A DNA stretch of 64,000 bases from Castor canadensis (lineage: Eukaryota; Chordata; Mammalia; Rodentia; Castoridae), in the NCBI RefSeq assembly GCF_047511655.1, contig NC_133390.1, positions 122,120,083 to 122,184,082 on the forward strand, in the 5' to 3' direction. Numbering within the stretch: position 1 is the first letter of the stretch; each line of letters begins with the position of its first letter. The notes under the pieces were generated by a model. The model saw only the letters and a list, made by a program, of their open reading frames with translations, was not told the DNA's origin and ran no database searches. The translations under genes and the position numbers were made by a program. Shown piece by piece: positions 48,161-59,497 of this stretch.

Positions 48161-48983
48161 TACAAATTTAAAAAAATCAAAAAGGTCTGTCTGAGAGTAC
48201 TTTAAATTAATATACATGCTTACAAGTGTTATTGTTGTAAACGTACAAAGGCTGTATTAAAGAAAATGGATTAACTATATCAGCTCTAAGTAAAAACCAG
48301 ACATTCAGGAATCAACTCTTAGACTAGGGACCCAGGAAAATATTGGATGCTTTAGAACTCCAGCAGCTGTTTTGGCTGCCTAATTAGAAGCTTATAAATT
48401 GGATTTAAAGTTTGTTTTTTAATTTTATTAAAAAAATTGTCTAAGGTCTAATTTCTATAAATTTTTTTCAAACAAACATTTTTTAAAAATCAGTGAATAG
48501 ACCTGGCAATTGCTAAATTATTTTTCAATACTTCAACTATAGTCTTTTGTCATTACAGTTTTGATCCTTCTGTAACTTTTACAATCAAACCCACCACTGA
48601 CCATGTTTCCTGCTCAACGCTCTTCTTCCTTAGGGAATCTCCTTCTTCATTCTCTTTTCCTCACAGACAGTAGCCCAGTGGCTTGTACAACGTCCAGGAA
48701 GTGAATCCTTGAATACAGGAACCTGGTTTCCAGGCATCTGCCAGAGGAAGAAAAAGCCACCATTGGTTCTCTAGCCTAATATGCAAAAGAGCAGAGAGGA
48801 GACAGATTCACCAAGTGTGCTCTTCCAGACACTCCTGAAGAGTATTTGTCAGGGAAACAACCTTGGGATCAAGTATGTATATTGCATTTATTTTCTCTCT
48901 GGTGGCCTTGCCTAGAAGTCAGAAAGTGGAAAGGACCTGATTTGCCTGATAACTCAAAAGCAGTGGTGAGGGACAAACAAGTC
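48161..48983. other. Arm sequence, no named element
   Basis: Shared with 59570-60600 in inverted order. It includes 'gaggagacagattcacc' and 'gccaccattggttctctagc' type blocks. No gene is recognised. Confidence 0.5.
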
Positions 48984-49054
48984 TACACTGGCCAGGAATT
49001 GAACCTGGGTCTCCTGTGTGAGAGGCGAGAATTCTACTACTGTACCACCAATGC
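48984..49054 (-). tRNA. tRNA-Gly body with CTC (Glu-type) anticodon
   Basis: The minus strand gives 71 nt following tRNA-Gly(CCC): GCATTGGTGG... and a perfect T stem (CCAGG/CCTGG). The acceptor stem is fully paired if two wobbles are allowed. The anticodon loop CTCTCAC reads CTC where the family has CCC. Two mismatches weaken the anticodon stem and one the D stem. Possible readings are a pseudogene after a C-to-T change, or a tRNA with altered identity. I favour the pseudogene. Confidence 0.72.
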
Positions 49055-49319
49055 CTTACTGGTACCCTTGTTTTAGGTTGTATTTGGAAAAAGAATTGAA
49101 CCACTCAAGACCTAAAACTGAAACACATCATGAAAAACAAGTTTCATCAATATTTCCCTAGACTTCAAAGCTGTGGCTTTGAAGAGAACCATCTCACTTG
49201 AACCAGCCAAATTCTATTTCTGCTGTTACTCTGCTGTTGGTTTGCTTGCTGTCCCTAGTGTTTTCTTTTGTATTTTGCCTTTCTGAGGATCGCATTCACT
49301 GCCTTGAACAAGATTTCAC

Positions 49320-49805
49320 TCCAAGAATTCTTCTTCTACTCCATTAGTCCACTTCAGGGATGAGCCCTGTGATGGGAAAGCCCCAGTGATGGCACAAGAA
49401 TCCCAGATAGCAGGGGATGCTTCCTGGTGCCAGGTTGGAGGGGGACACTGGGCCCATTCCTTGAGCGACAGTGAGTAGAGAATGGAAAGAGCAAAGCAAG
49501 GGCTGGCTTCTGAAGCAGGCAAAGGGCAGTGCAGGTCAAGTCCCTAGGGTTCCCTCAGGCCCCATCACATGGGTTTCCAATGTGCCAAGTGCACTGGGCA
49601 CTGCCCACGTCTCCAGGTAATCCAAGACTTTGCAGCTCAGTGGGCACCCTGCTAGGCCGGTGGGCTCTGGGGGAGTGTGGTGCAGTGACTGACCCTCCCT
49701 GTGCATCCTGAGCAGAAACAGTCTTTGAGCCTCTGTGGCACAATCAGTTAACACTTTTGGCTGTTAATCGAAAGGTTGGTGGTTCAAGCCCATCCAGGGA
49801 TACAT
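49320..49805 (+). repeat. Duplicated block B around a tRNA-Asn
   Basis: Direct repeat partner of 44650-45235. Its position inside the left arm of the large inverted repeat, with a truncated mirror near 59340-59400, shows the block was present before the arms formed. Confidence 0.75.
49729..49802 (+). tRNA. tRNA-Asn(GTT)-like gene, degenerate
   Basis: 74 nt starting GCCTCTGTGG. The anticodon stem (TTTGG/TCGAA) and T stem (GGTGG/CCATC) are fully paired with wobbles, and the anticodon is GTT. The D stem is badly mismatched (CpG-derived transitions), and position 2:71 of the acceptor is C:A. It is likely inactive, though closer to the Asn consensus in its 3' half than the copy at 45.2 kb. Confidence 0.7.
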
Positions 49806-49969
49806 GATGTAACTTTCAATCCTTCTTGCCCACATTGTGAAAACGTCTTCCAGCTCATTCAACTTTCCTTTTTCTTGGTCTTTTGACTATGGAGAACAGG
49901 ATCACATTGGAGCCCTTTAACTCAGCATCTCTTGACATTGCTGGATTGCAGATTCCATCAGTACTAACC

Positions 49970-51120
49970 CTGAGATAAATGGGGAAAAAGAAAATCCAGG
50001 GAACACACCACCTGGCCTTCTTCGGGTCTCCAGGTTGTGATCTTTCTGCTTTCTTTTTTCCAACATTCGGGGTCCCTTTCTATTTGCTTTATGTGCATTG
50101 CCCTGGACAAAAAGTACACCCATTTCATCTTGTCAACGTAGGCCATTTATCTCCTTTTCTTTGTCTTATCCCTCCACTTAGAATATTCCTGGGAAATCAC
50201 AGTGCTCAGAGCGCACTTCCTTGTTTTGTTATCAAGCTTAGTGGAAGACGTTTTGTTTTTGTTTCTGTGGCGATTTTTTGTTTACCTATTTTTTATTGTA
50301 GCCTTTCTTTATGAAGTTGTGGAAATTTCTTTGTCTTCCCATTTTCTGAGCAGTTTTATCACAAATGGGCACTAAATTGTGTCAATGCTTTTTCTTCATC
50401 AATAGACAAATTCATTTCACATTATCTTTCTGGACACTGTTTTCAAATTTTGAAAAGAGCCTTGTATCCTGAAATAACACCCAGTTGTTCATAGTTTACA
50501 TTTCCTTTCAATGGTTGCTGATATCTCTTTGCTAACCTTTGCTTATAATTTTTTTTCACCAATATCCATGAGAGCTTTTTTGTCTGTAATTTTATTATTT
50601 ATTCTATTTTTGTTGCCTGGTTTTGGAATCATGGCAATCATAGCTTCAGAGAAACAGCTGGAAAGTGTTCTCACCTCCCTGATGTTCTGGAAGAAATTGT
50701 AGAATCAGTGTAAATTCTTCTTAAATTGTTGCAGAATTTCTCCAGTGAAACCAGCTCGAGTTGGAGGTTATTTTCATGGATGTTTTTTAAAAAGGACTCC
50801 AACTTCCTTTCTGTTTGTAAGATCAAAAGGTGTGCTTTGTAAAAGTTGAGATGTGATTTTTTTTTTCTACTTAGAAGCAACTGGTCCAGTGTATCTGGAT
50901 TGTCAAATTAATGTGTATATTGCTATTTGTACTTTTCCTTATTATCTTCTTGATATTGGGAAGACTGCTGTGACTGTAGACTCTGTTTCATTTCTGGTTC
51001 CTGCAATTTGTGTCTTCTGTTCTTTGTTTTCCAAGTCTTTGAGGTTTTTGCTTCTTTGGTTTTCTCTAATGTTTTTCTGTTTTCACGACAAAGGATTTCT
51101 GCTCTTAGCTTGATTATTTT
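49970..51120 (-). mobile_element. Old LINE-1 ORF2 fragment, minus strand
   Basis: Mirror of the better recognised plus-strand piece at 58120-59280. The plus-strand ORF at 49979-50314 is antisense text of this fragment and is paralleled by the ORF at 58928-59206 on the minus strand. Confidence 0.7.
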
Positions 51121-51144
51121 CCTCCATCTGGTTTTTGTTTTTGT

Positions 51145-51265
51145 GTTCATTTGATGTACTAGGACTTGAACTCAGGATCTGTACCTCGAGCCACTCCACC
51201 AGCTCTTTTTTGTGATGAATTTTTTTTGGGATAGCGTCTGGTGAACTATTTGGTTTCTTTTCTTC
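51145..51265 (-). repeat. SINE, minus strand
   Basis: 'gacttgaactcaggatctgt', 'cctcgagccactccaccagc' and 'gggatagcgtctggtgaact' are the complement of the composite SINE 3' part. It is missing from the right arm, so it inserted later. Confidence 0.75.
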
Positions 51266-51479
51266 ACCCATTTCTTGCTTTTTTGAGGTTGGAGCTTAAC
51301 TGAGACTCTTGTTTTCTAAGCAAGCTTAAAGAGGCTTGAATTCCCATCAGCACTGCTCTTATAGCTACTCACAATATGTTCAGTGGTTTATTTTCATCAC
51401 ATCCTTAAAAACAGAAATGTCAGATCATCACCTTTGCTATAGTACTGTCCAAAACCAAGGACAGATTAAACTGTCAGGC

Positions 51480-52150
51480 TTCAACTGAGTTTAACACAGT
51501 AAGCAAGAGCTACAGGACTCCGAGACACCGACTTGCCAGGACACTGGGAGGCACCGAGAAGAAGGAGCTCCTGAAAACACAACCAGAGGGATTGAAACAT
51601 ATTGTTGTGGAGAAGGGGAGGTGCTAGGATCCTGCATGGACTGGGAGGCAACATCATTTATCAGGAGCCCAGACACAGATCGCCTATGCCCAAAGACCTT
51701 GGGGTCACGTTGTGCAACCCAAGGGTGCGGCACCCACACTCCTGCTCTGTACAGTCCCTGGTGGAAAAGCACAGCACACACATGTGCTGGGCGCTGGAGC
51801 TGGAGCCCTGTCAGTGACAGGGACCCCAAGCAAAGCAGATCCCGTGTGGGGGAACCAGAGCTGGGGAGCCCTCCAGAGTGGTGTTTTTCCAGTCTGTGGG
51901 CAGTGGGCACTTCCGCAGGTTCAGCCACCATGGAAGCAGCTCCAAATGCAGTTGCGTTCTAATAATAGAATAATAGTGTCATGTTCTAATATTTGAGATG
52001 GGCAGAGACGAAGAGGAACCCCCAAAGTGGGTCACTGTCAAGTGAGTCCCTTAAGCCAGTTCGCAGATGGAGAAACAGGAAGGAGAATCTGGTCCTGGCC
52101 GGTGGCTACCTTCCCAACCTGGAAACCAATGTTGGAGAAAGCCGACTTGG
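51480..52150 (-). repeat. Low-copy repeat R, copy 1 (inner part of left arm)
   Basis: Mirror of 57275-57990, and partly of 56040-56200 and about 56760-56800. Shared text includes 'actgcatttggagctgcttc' (minus strand) and 'ctgacagtgac'. The ORFs of 94-146 codons here are not conserved between copies in any frame. Confidence 0.7.
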
Positions 52151-52459
52151 CTCTGGCACAGAGTGCTCCAGCCAGACTAGAAAGGAACCCAAAGTATGGG
52201 CCAGAGTAGGTCAGGTGGGATGGAGATGTGACCAGCCAGCCAGTGGCTGTCACCAGTCAGGGTTCCCCAGGCAGAGCCAGGTATTGATCTCATTGCCTGA
52301 AGTCTTTTTGGTTCTAAGATGACCAAAGAAAGATCACACAGCTCCCTGGTTGTAGCTAGGATTCAGAATTTTCACTGGCGTGGTGCTCCGCAGAGCCAGT
52401 GACTTTGGGACTGTGCCTGGGAAAAAAAGGGAAGGCTCTGTCCTCTCAAGGACACCCCT

Positions 52460-52545
52460 CTTGTGCTGGTGGAGTGGATCAAGTGCTAGAGTGCTTGCCT
52501 CTGAGTTCAAACTGCAGTACTACACAAAAAAAGGAAACAAAGAAA
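52460..52545 (+). repeat. ID-like SINE
   Basis: 'tggtggagtggatcaagtgc', 'agagtgcttgcctctgagtt' and an A-rich tail. Confidence 0.7.
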
Positions 52546-53419
52546 GAAAAAACAAAAAGGAGACATACATCCCTTGCCTCTTCTGTCAAACTGAGATAGA
52601 AGTTTCAGTTGGGCATTTATTTGGCCTTACCTGAAGGTCCAGGCCAGGCCCACCAGTTCTGCTCTGAAGCTTATATCCTGACAGCACAGGCTGCCCATCT
52701 AACTCCTCCTGGTTGCTTTGGTGCCTGTCTAGTGGAGTCTTGGGTCAGTCTGAGCTCTGGAGCTACCAGGGAAGTAAAACATTTTGGGGTGAAGTGCTGC
52801 TGTCCCCTTGCTCTTGGCTGGTTCCCTGTGCCTTGCAGGGTGAAAGTTAGGGGGAAATTCTCAAGCACTTTCCAGAATTGTCTGGATAGGTGATGTCTAG
52901 GAGGTGGTTGCCCTGTTTTAGTGGCTCTCAGAACTTGTCTTGCACTGGCCTTGACCTGATCCCCACTCCAAGTCAGAGTCCAGCCACACAGAGGTATCCT
53001 AATTTGGAGGTGCATCTTCAAATATTCCTCTCCCCAAGTTCAGTTTCCAGGATCCCCAGTGGCATCCAAGGTTGCTATTGATGGGATTTTTTAAAATCTT
53101 TGTGCTTCCTTTCTTGCTGAATCAAGTTCTTGGGGAGGGAAAAAGGCTTAGCTGTAGATTAAATGTATGGTGTCAGTGGTAGGTAGAAGAAAAAAAAACA
53201 GATTGGTAATAAGGATGAATGTTGAATGCTCTAACACTTTAAAGAATTTGAATACTTTACATGGAATGACCTGGAAAATTCTAATGTCATGCATGTCCTA
53301 TTCCAAACAAAAAGGCCCCTTGTGTACTCTAAATATTTTTGGTAGGGCTAGGAACCCCTTGAGCCAATCCAACAGCCCTTTTCTTTTTGCATTTGGGGTT
53401 TTCTTCTTTTCTCTTTTCT

Positions 53420-53575
53420 GTACTGGAGTTTGAACTCAGGGACTACACCTTGAGCCACTCCACTACTTGTGTGTGTGTGTGTGTGATGATTTTTTTCCCA
53501 AGACAGAGTCTCTCCTGGTCTCTCTTTCCTGAGTACTTAGGATTACAGGAGCAAGCTGGCCACTGTGTGCCTGGT
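53420..53575 (-). repeat. SINE, minus strand, with internal GT run
   Basis: 'tgaactcagggactacacct', 'tgagccactccactacttgt', (GT)n, then 'ttaggattacaggagcaagc'. Confidence 0.72.
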
Positions 53576-54504
53576 GGTTCCTAAAGGGGAAACAGACACC
53601 CAGAGTACATGGATCTGGGATGCCATCCAGGGAATTCCTGTACCTGCTGCCTCTGGAACCCCAGAAGTGTGTGCCTGGCTTGTGGGAGTGCAGTCTTCTT
53701 CTCTGGGTGGCTTTGGTGGGGAGATCTTTTCTGTGCCTTTGCAGTAAACTTAAATGTTGTCTTATTTGTCTTTAAGTGTATAAATATGTCATTCCAAAGA
53801 CTGATAGCCTTAACAGTTTTGGATGATAAACTGTCTGTTGACCTTATTGGTGAGTTTTGGAAATTAAACCATTGATTCCTTCTTGCCCATTCTCACTTTG
53901 TCCTTCAGCATTTCGATTATAAATGTGTCTCTGGGAGGGACTGTTAGCTTTTCCTATTGACATTATTGTCAATAGGAAACATTACTGGGTTTGCCTTTCT
54001 TCACATTCAGGGGAGTATTAATCATTCTTTCTTCTGTATGCCCATTTTTCTCTTCTTTGTAGATTGTGATGATTGTGCTTAACATCAAGGGCCTGACACT
54101 GACAAAGAGTGGAGCAGTCTTCAATATGTTTCTAGTACAGAAAAGATTTCTGAGGACCAGGACATTGGTAGCTGCCAAATTTGTCATGGCCTGGAGATAA
54201 ACTTGATATATCATGTATTTTAAAAAATAGCTTTTCGTTAAACTATAAAGTTCTAAGAAAAAATGTAGCAGAACACAGCTCAAATTTTTTGTGTATATTG
54301 CAGCATTGTTAAGAAAATATTGTATTAACTTATACTTTCCCTAAAATATGATTGCAACTACCCCCATTTTTACTCATTTAAATGAGTATTATTCAGTATT
54401 GGGTAAATATGAACTTACACTGAAAAGGGTATACATTAGAACTATGTCTTCTGAGGAGCAATGTTGAGGGGGGTACATTCATTCATTTTACAATCAGGAA
54501 GTAA

Positions 54505-54705
54505 AAATAGTCAGGCACCTGTGGCTCGTGCCTGTAATCCTAGCTACTCAGAAGGCAGTGATCAAAAGAACTGCAGTTGGAAGCTAGTGGGGGCAAATAG
54601 TTTCTTGAGACCCTATCTTGAAAAACCCTTCACAAAAATAGGGCTGGTGGAGTGGCTCAAGGTGAAGGTCCTGAGTTCAAGTCCTAGTATGGCAAAAATT
54701 AAAAC
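54505..54705 (+). repeat. Composite SINE
   Basis: 'tggctcgtgcctgtaatcct', 'gtgggggcaaatagtttctt', 'ggctggtggagtggctcaag' and 'tgagttcaagtcctagtatg'. Confidence 0.78.
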
Positions 54706-55696
54706 AAGAAACAAAAGAGAAATAACTCATCTTAATAGTCAGTTCATGACACAGTCAGTTCATGTGTACCATGCTTGTCAGAATGGTGATGTCCAAGCAG
54801 AGAGAAGGTGGGCTTAGCATATAGAACATGCTAGGATGATGGCAGTTTTCACTAACTTGATCTGAGTATTGATACATGAATAATTTCCAGTAAGCATGAA
54901 ACTTGGGGGACCCAGCATGAGGACGTGCCACTGCAACCATGACAAGTTCAACAGGTTTCAACAGGTGTCATTTTTCCATCTTCATACATGAGTTTGTAAT
55001 ATACTCCTTTTCCTTAGATTCTCCTCCCTCACACTGGTATCAACCCCCAGACAGGACCTGATTTTACCTTCCTGTCCCCCAGTTTTGGGAAAAAAGAGGG
55101 ATGGTTTGTTTGTTTAAGGTACCTGTAGAGTGTCATTATGACATCTCCATGTATTTATGTGTTGTATCATGAATTGGTTCATCACCTTCATTTTTCTAAT
55201 TTCTACCTTAGTCTTCTTCTTTGGGTGAGTTCAACAACTTTAAAAATTCTATATTCATTCTTGTATAGAAAGGACATCACCTATATTCACCTTCTTTATT
55301 TCTCTTTTTACTCTCCCCCTCCCTTTTGTGTCCTCCCCTTAGTGTGACCTGTTTGTCTTTCTTGTCCTTCATTGCTCAGGTGTCTCTTCTTTGGTTAGTG
55401 ACTTTGTTGTTTTTTTATTTGTTGGTTTTCTTTTTTAATTGAGAAGGGATTAGAACTGATGTCTCTGGCTGAGTATGAATCCTCTGTCATGAATGGACCC
55501 AGACGGAGTGAGTGCTGATGAGTTGCAGTCCAGCAGCTCCACTACAACTTAACAAGGTTAGCCTGTGCTGCCAAGCAAAACCAGAGGCTACCTGAAGCTT
55601 TTTGCTATTTTGTGATTTGGGATGTGGGCTGTGCTGCTTCTAGACCTTGAGATGGACAAAATTGAAGAGCAAGCTTCTGGTGGCAAAAAGACTTCC

Positions 55697-55771
55697 TTCC
55701 CTGACTGGGAATCAAACCCAAGCCACAGCAACAGTGAAAGTGCTGAATCCTAGCCACTAGAGCACCACAGA
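55697..55771 (-). tRNA. tRNA-Glu(TTC)-like gene with enlarged variable loop
   Basis: The minus strand gives 75 nt: TCTGTGGTG..., anticodon loop CTTTCAC (anticodon TTC, Glu), a paired anticodon stem (CAGCA/TGTTG with one wobble) and a T stem TTGGG/CCCAG. The acceptor has one mismatch (position 4:69). Three extra nucleotides lie in the variable region compared with tRNA-Glu. It could be functional but the insertion makes a pseudogene more likely. It sits in the spacer between the large inverted-repeat arms. Confidence 0.72.
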
Positions 55772-56925
55772 ACTATGCAAACTATCTTAGGTCAAGGTAG
55801 AAGACCATACTGAAAGAAAAGGTTCACCTTTATGCCGGGTGACCAGGAATGGAGCCAGGGCTGGTGGAGCCACTGCCATGCTGCTCCACACCTCTCACCT
55901 GTCCCAGTCAGTGGGATGCTGTTGGTTCCTTTCTAGTCTGTCCTCAGCACCATGTGTGCCAAAGCCCAGTGTTGCTCTCTGGGTCACTGAACTCTAGGTA
56001 GGGAAAGTTGCCAAGCTGTTCTCAGTGGACCAGTAGTAGTATCCTCCTGCTTCCCGACCTGTGAGCTGGCTCAAGGGACTTTGCTGACAGTGACTTGTGT
56101 CAGGTCTTCTCTTCCTTCAACCACCTCAATTACAGGAGCAGGACACTCTTCATCTATGCCTGTGACTCCAGCTCCAGGTGCAGACTTAGCCTCTTCAGTT
56201 TCTGTTTCCCTACCTGCACAAACCAACCTGTCCGCTCACACCATGCTAGGTGGGAAGAAGCCCCATGGGCTGCAAAGGAAAGAACGTTTTGGTTTTCTGA
56301 CCCCTGACAGCTGTGAGCTTGTAGAGGTTTGGGCGATTGGGACTTGGGGTAAAATGGTGACCTGAGGTCTGCCTGCTGAAGTGCTCAGGTTCCTATTGCA
56401 CTCAGCACACAAGCCAGGCTCCATCCTAGCTCCCAGTAGGGATGGGCAGTAATGGGCAGAACTCCTGCTCCTCTCTTGTGACTCTGACAGACCCTGGATC
56501 CTTCACCTTGGCCTCCTCTCTTCAGCACGCCTCTTCTCCTCCCTCTCCTTCTCTCCTTTCCATTCGTGTTCTTTTATAAAGTTATTTTCAAAGGAACCTG
56601 GCTGTCAGGAAATGAGCACCTCACCACCCTTATATAGGAAGCTTGTAAGGCAAAAGTGCTAAGCAATGCACTAGGCAGGCAGACCATCTGCTTTTGAGGA
56701 TTCACCCCAGAAAATCCTGGGCTACACCTGTGCAAGTCTTCTGCCTCCAATGCTGGACAAATGACTTTCATTTCCAGCTGCTTCTGCCAGCAGAGCAGGA
56801 CCTTGGTGGTGGAGACTGGGGGAAGCCCAGATGCCCCCAGGTTTGAAAACTGTCTTACCGGAGAGGCTTCTGCAGTAGTGGGGTAGAGACACTGGAGTCA
56901 GGAGACACCCAGTATGCAGGAGACA
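55772..56925. other. Spacer; partial copy of repeat R at 56040-56200 and near 56760
   Basis: 'ctttgctgacagtgacttgt' and 'aaccacctcaattacaggag' match 57.38-57.46 kb in direct orientation; 'cagctgcttctgccagcaga' near 56775 matches 57.49 kb. The copy is split. ORFs here carry no recognised domain. Confidence 0.5.
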
Positions 56926-57205
56926 GGGCAACACAATTCAAAACTGGCCTCGGGCAAATAGTTCACTTGACCCAATCTCGAAAATACCCAATACATCCAG
57001 GCGATGGTGACTTGAGCCTATGAGAATCCTAGCTACTCAGGAGGCAGAGATCAGAAGGATCAAAATTCAAAGCAGCCAGCCCAGGGAAATAGTTCGCGAG
57101 ATCCTACCTCCAAAGGAGAAAAAAAAAACCTATCATACAAAAGGACTGGTGGAGTGCCTCAAGGTGTCAGCCCTGAGTTCAAACACCAGTACCAAACAAA
57201 CAAAA
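56925..57205 (+). repeat. Composite SINE
   Basis: 'cgggcaaatagttcacttga' and 'tcctagctactcaggaggca', then 'ggactggtggagtgcctcaa' and 'ccctgagttcaaacaccagt'. It looks like two overlapping SINE pieces. Confidence 0.72.
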
Positions 57206-57274
57206 ACCCCTGAATACAAAAAGAAAAGAGCTGTTGAATTTGGCTCAAGGGATACAGCCAATTGTGCCATAATG

Positions 57275-57990
57275 AAGTCGGCTTTCTCTGACCTTGGGCC
57301 CCGGCTGGGAAGTAGGCCACCTGGCTCTCTATGGGCCAGAAAGGGAGTTCTCCTTCTGCTTTCCAGAACTGCAAACTAGATTGAGGGACTTCGCTGACAG
57401 TGACCCACGTTGGGGCTCCTGTTCATCCCCAACCACCTCAATTATTAGAACCTGGCACATTCTATTATTCCAACACAACTGCATTTGGAGCTGCTTCTGC
57501 CAGCGGAGCACAAGGGAAGCCCCCATACTCGGAGACCACATCCCCGAAAGTTCCCCAGCTGGGGTTCCACCACCCAGAGCCCACTCTGCTTGGGGTCCCT
57601 GCCTCTGGCAGGGCTCCAACTCAAGAACCCAGCTCAAGCGTGCACAGTGTAGCTCCAAATGGGGCCTCACAGCTCAGGGGAAGCTGCAGCAGTGGCCAAT
57701 CAGGGCACAGAAATGTGGGTGCCACACCCACGGATTGGAGACCATGCCCCCAAAACCTTTGTCTGCTAGTAGGCTATCAGTGCCTGGACTCCTGATAAAG
57801 GACGTCTTCCCCAGGTTCCCTCTCCCCCTGTAAAGAAGCAGTGGTCAGTGCTTCCCAGTGTCCTGGCAAGATGGCTGTCTCGCTCATGTTTAATCTGTTA
57901 AATTTAGCTGAAGCCAGAGAATTTAATCCTGCCTTGGTCTTAGACAGTACCATAGCAAAGGTGATGATCCAGCATTTCTGTTTTTAAGGA
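57275..57990 (+). repeat. Low-copy repeat R, copy 3 (inner part of right arm)
   Basis: Mirror of 51480-52150. The 179- and 131-codon ORFs here are open in overlapping frames and are not matched by conserved frames in the mirror copy, so they are not taken as genes. Confidence 0.7.
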
Positions 57991-58119
57991 TGGGATGAAA
58001 ATATGCCATTGATCATGTTGTGAGAAGCAGCGAGTGCAGTGCTGAAGGAATTCAAGGCTCTCTAGGCTTGCGTTAGAAAACAGGAAAGGGTCTCAGCCAA
58101 GATCTGACCTCAAAAATTG

Positions 58120-59280
58120 AAATGGGAATAGAATAGAAGCTAGAAGCATACAGAAGGGGGGAAATAATTAAGAACAGAAATCCAAGGTTGTGAAAACAGA
58201 AAAAACATTAGAGAAAACCAAAGAAGCAAAAACTTCAAAGGGTTGGAGAACAAGAAGAAAAGAAGACACAAATGGCAGGAATCAGAAATGAAACAGAATC
58301 TGCAGTCCTGGCAGTCTTCCCAGTATCAAGAAGATAATAAGGGAAAGTAAAAATAACTGTATACAAATAAATTTGACAATCCAGATGAATCAGACCAGTT
58401 GCTTCTAAGTAGAAAAAAAACACATCTCACCCACTGCAGAGCAGACCTTTTGCTCTTTTGATCTTACAACTGGTAAGGAAGTTGGACTCCTTTTTAAAAA
58501 TCCGTGAAAGCAATCTCCAGCTCCAGCTGATTTCACTGGCAAATTCTGCCACTGTTTAAGGAAGAATTTACACAGATTTTACACTCTCTCTTCTGGAAAA
58601 TCAGGGAGAAGTGAACACTCCCAACTGTTTCTCTGAAGCTATGATTGCTATGATTCCAAAACCAAGCAAAAAAAAATAGAATAAATAATAAAGACAATTA
58701 CAGACAAAATATCCTTCCTGAGTATAAAGGTGAAAAAAATCATAACAAATGTTAGCAAAGAGATTTCAGCAATGTATAAAGGGAACAGTAAACTATGAAA
58801 TGGGTATTCTCTCAGGATACAAGGTGTCTTCAAAGTTTGAAAACAGTCTCCAGAAAGATAATGACATGAATTATTCTATTGATGAAAAAAAAGCGTTGAC
58901 ACAATTCTGTGCCGATATGTGGTAAAACTACTCAGAAAAAGAGGAAGAGGAAGGAATTTCCACTACTTGATAAAGAACAGCTACTAAAAAATTCTTAATG
59001 GTAAATAAAAAATCCCCAAAATAAACAAAAACAACATGCCTTCCACTAAGCTTAATAACAAAACAAGGAAGTACACTCTGACCACTGGGATTTCCCATGA
59101 GCATTATAAGTGGAAGGATAAGACAAACAAAGGGAAACAAATGCCTTACATTGACAAGATGAGATGAGTGTACTTTTCCCTTTTCTTCTTGTCCAGGGCA
59201 ACACATATAAATAAACAGGAAGGGACTCTGAATGTTGGAAAAAAGAAAGCAGAAAGATCACTGCCTGTAGACCCAAAGAA
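58120..59280 (+). mobile_element. Old LINE-1 ORF2 fragment
   Basis: Plus strand: 'aaataattaagaacagaaat', 'aacattagagaaaaccaaag', then 'cttgataaagaacagctact', 'ttaatggtaaataaaaaatc' and 'caaaacaaggaagtacactc', following the order of ORF2 up to the reverse-transcriptase palm. Heavily decayed. Confidence 0.75.
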
Positions 59281-59340
59281 GGCCAGGTGGTATATTTCCT
59301 GAATATTCTTCTCCCTCATCTATCTCATTAGCACTATTAG

Positions 59341-59376
59341 CACTATGGTTAGTGCTAATCGACTGCACACAGAGAC
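59341..59376 (-). pseudogene. tRNA-Asn 5' relic
   Basis: The minus strand starts GTCTCTGTGTGCAGTCGATT and AGCAC, the first third of tRNA-Asn, then stops matching. It is the mirror counterpart of the tRNA-Asn at 49729-49802, truncated in the right arm. Confidence 0.65.
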
Positions 59377-59497
59377 TCAAGCACCACTGAAGCTTTGATC
59401 AAACTATTTTGTTTTTATGACACATTTCAATTTTAGGTGTTGACCAGTGAGTGGTTTGATGCCTTTTCCAAATACATTCTAAATGGAGATTTCAGGG

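Larger units (their letters stand above)
45640..52150 (+). repeat. Left arm of a large inverted repeat (about 6.5 kb)
   Basis: It is the reverse complement, in order, of 57275-63620. Landmarks that match are 'aaaacacatgaacaaataaac' (outer end, shortened), the L1 with its nested insertion, 'caattttatttta'-type 3' end, the tRNA-Gly, 'aacctggtttccaggcatc' / 'aaaccaggctcctgt' type blocks, the tRNA-Asn, an old L1 piece and the 'aaatgcagttg' block at the inner end. The arms differ by many substitutions and by arm-specific insertions. Confidence 0.85.
52546..55690. other. Spacer of the large inverted repeat: two SINEs, otherwise nothing recognised
   Basis: SINEs lie at about 53420-53575 (minus; split by a short GT run at 53468-53484) and 54505-54705 (plus). 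The ORFs at 52609-52893, 52671-53021 and 53167-53433 show no family resemblance or splice context. This is the part of the window least explained by known repeats. Confidence 0.45.

Noticed and set aside
57294..57833. 179-codon ORF at the inner end of the right arm
   Set aside because: The mirror copy at 51.5-52.1 kb does not conserve this frame, and no domain is recognisable.
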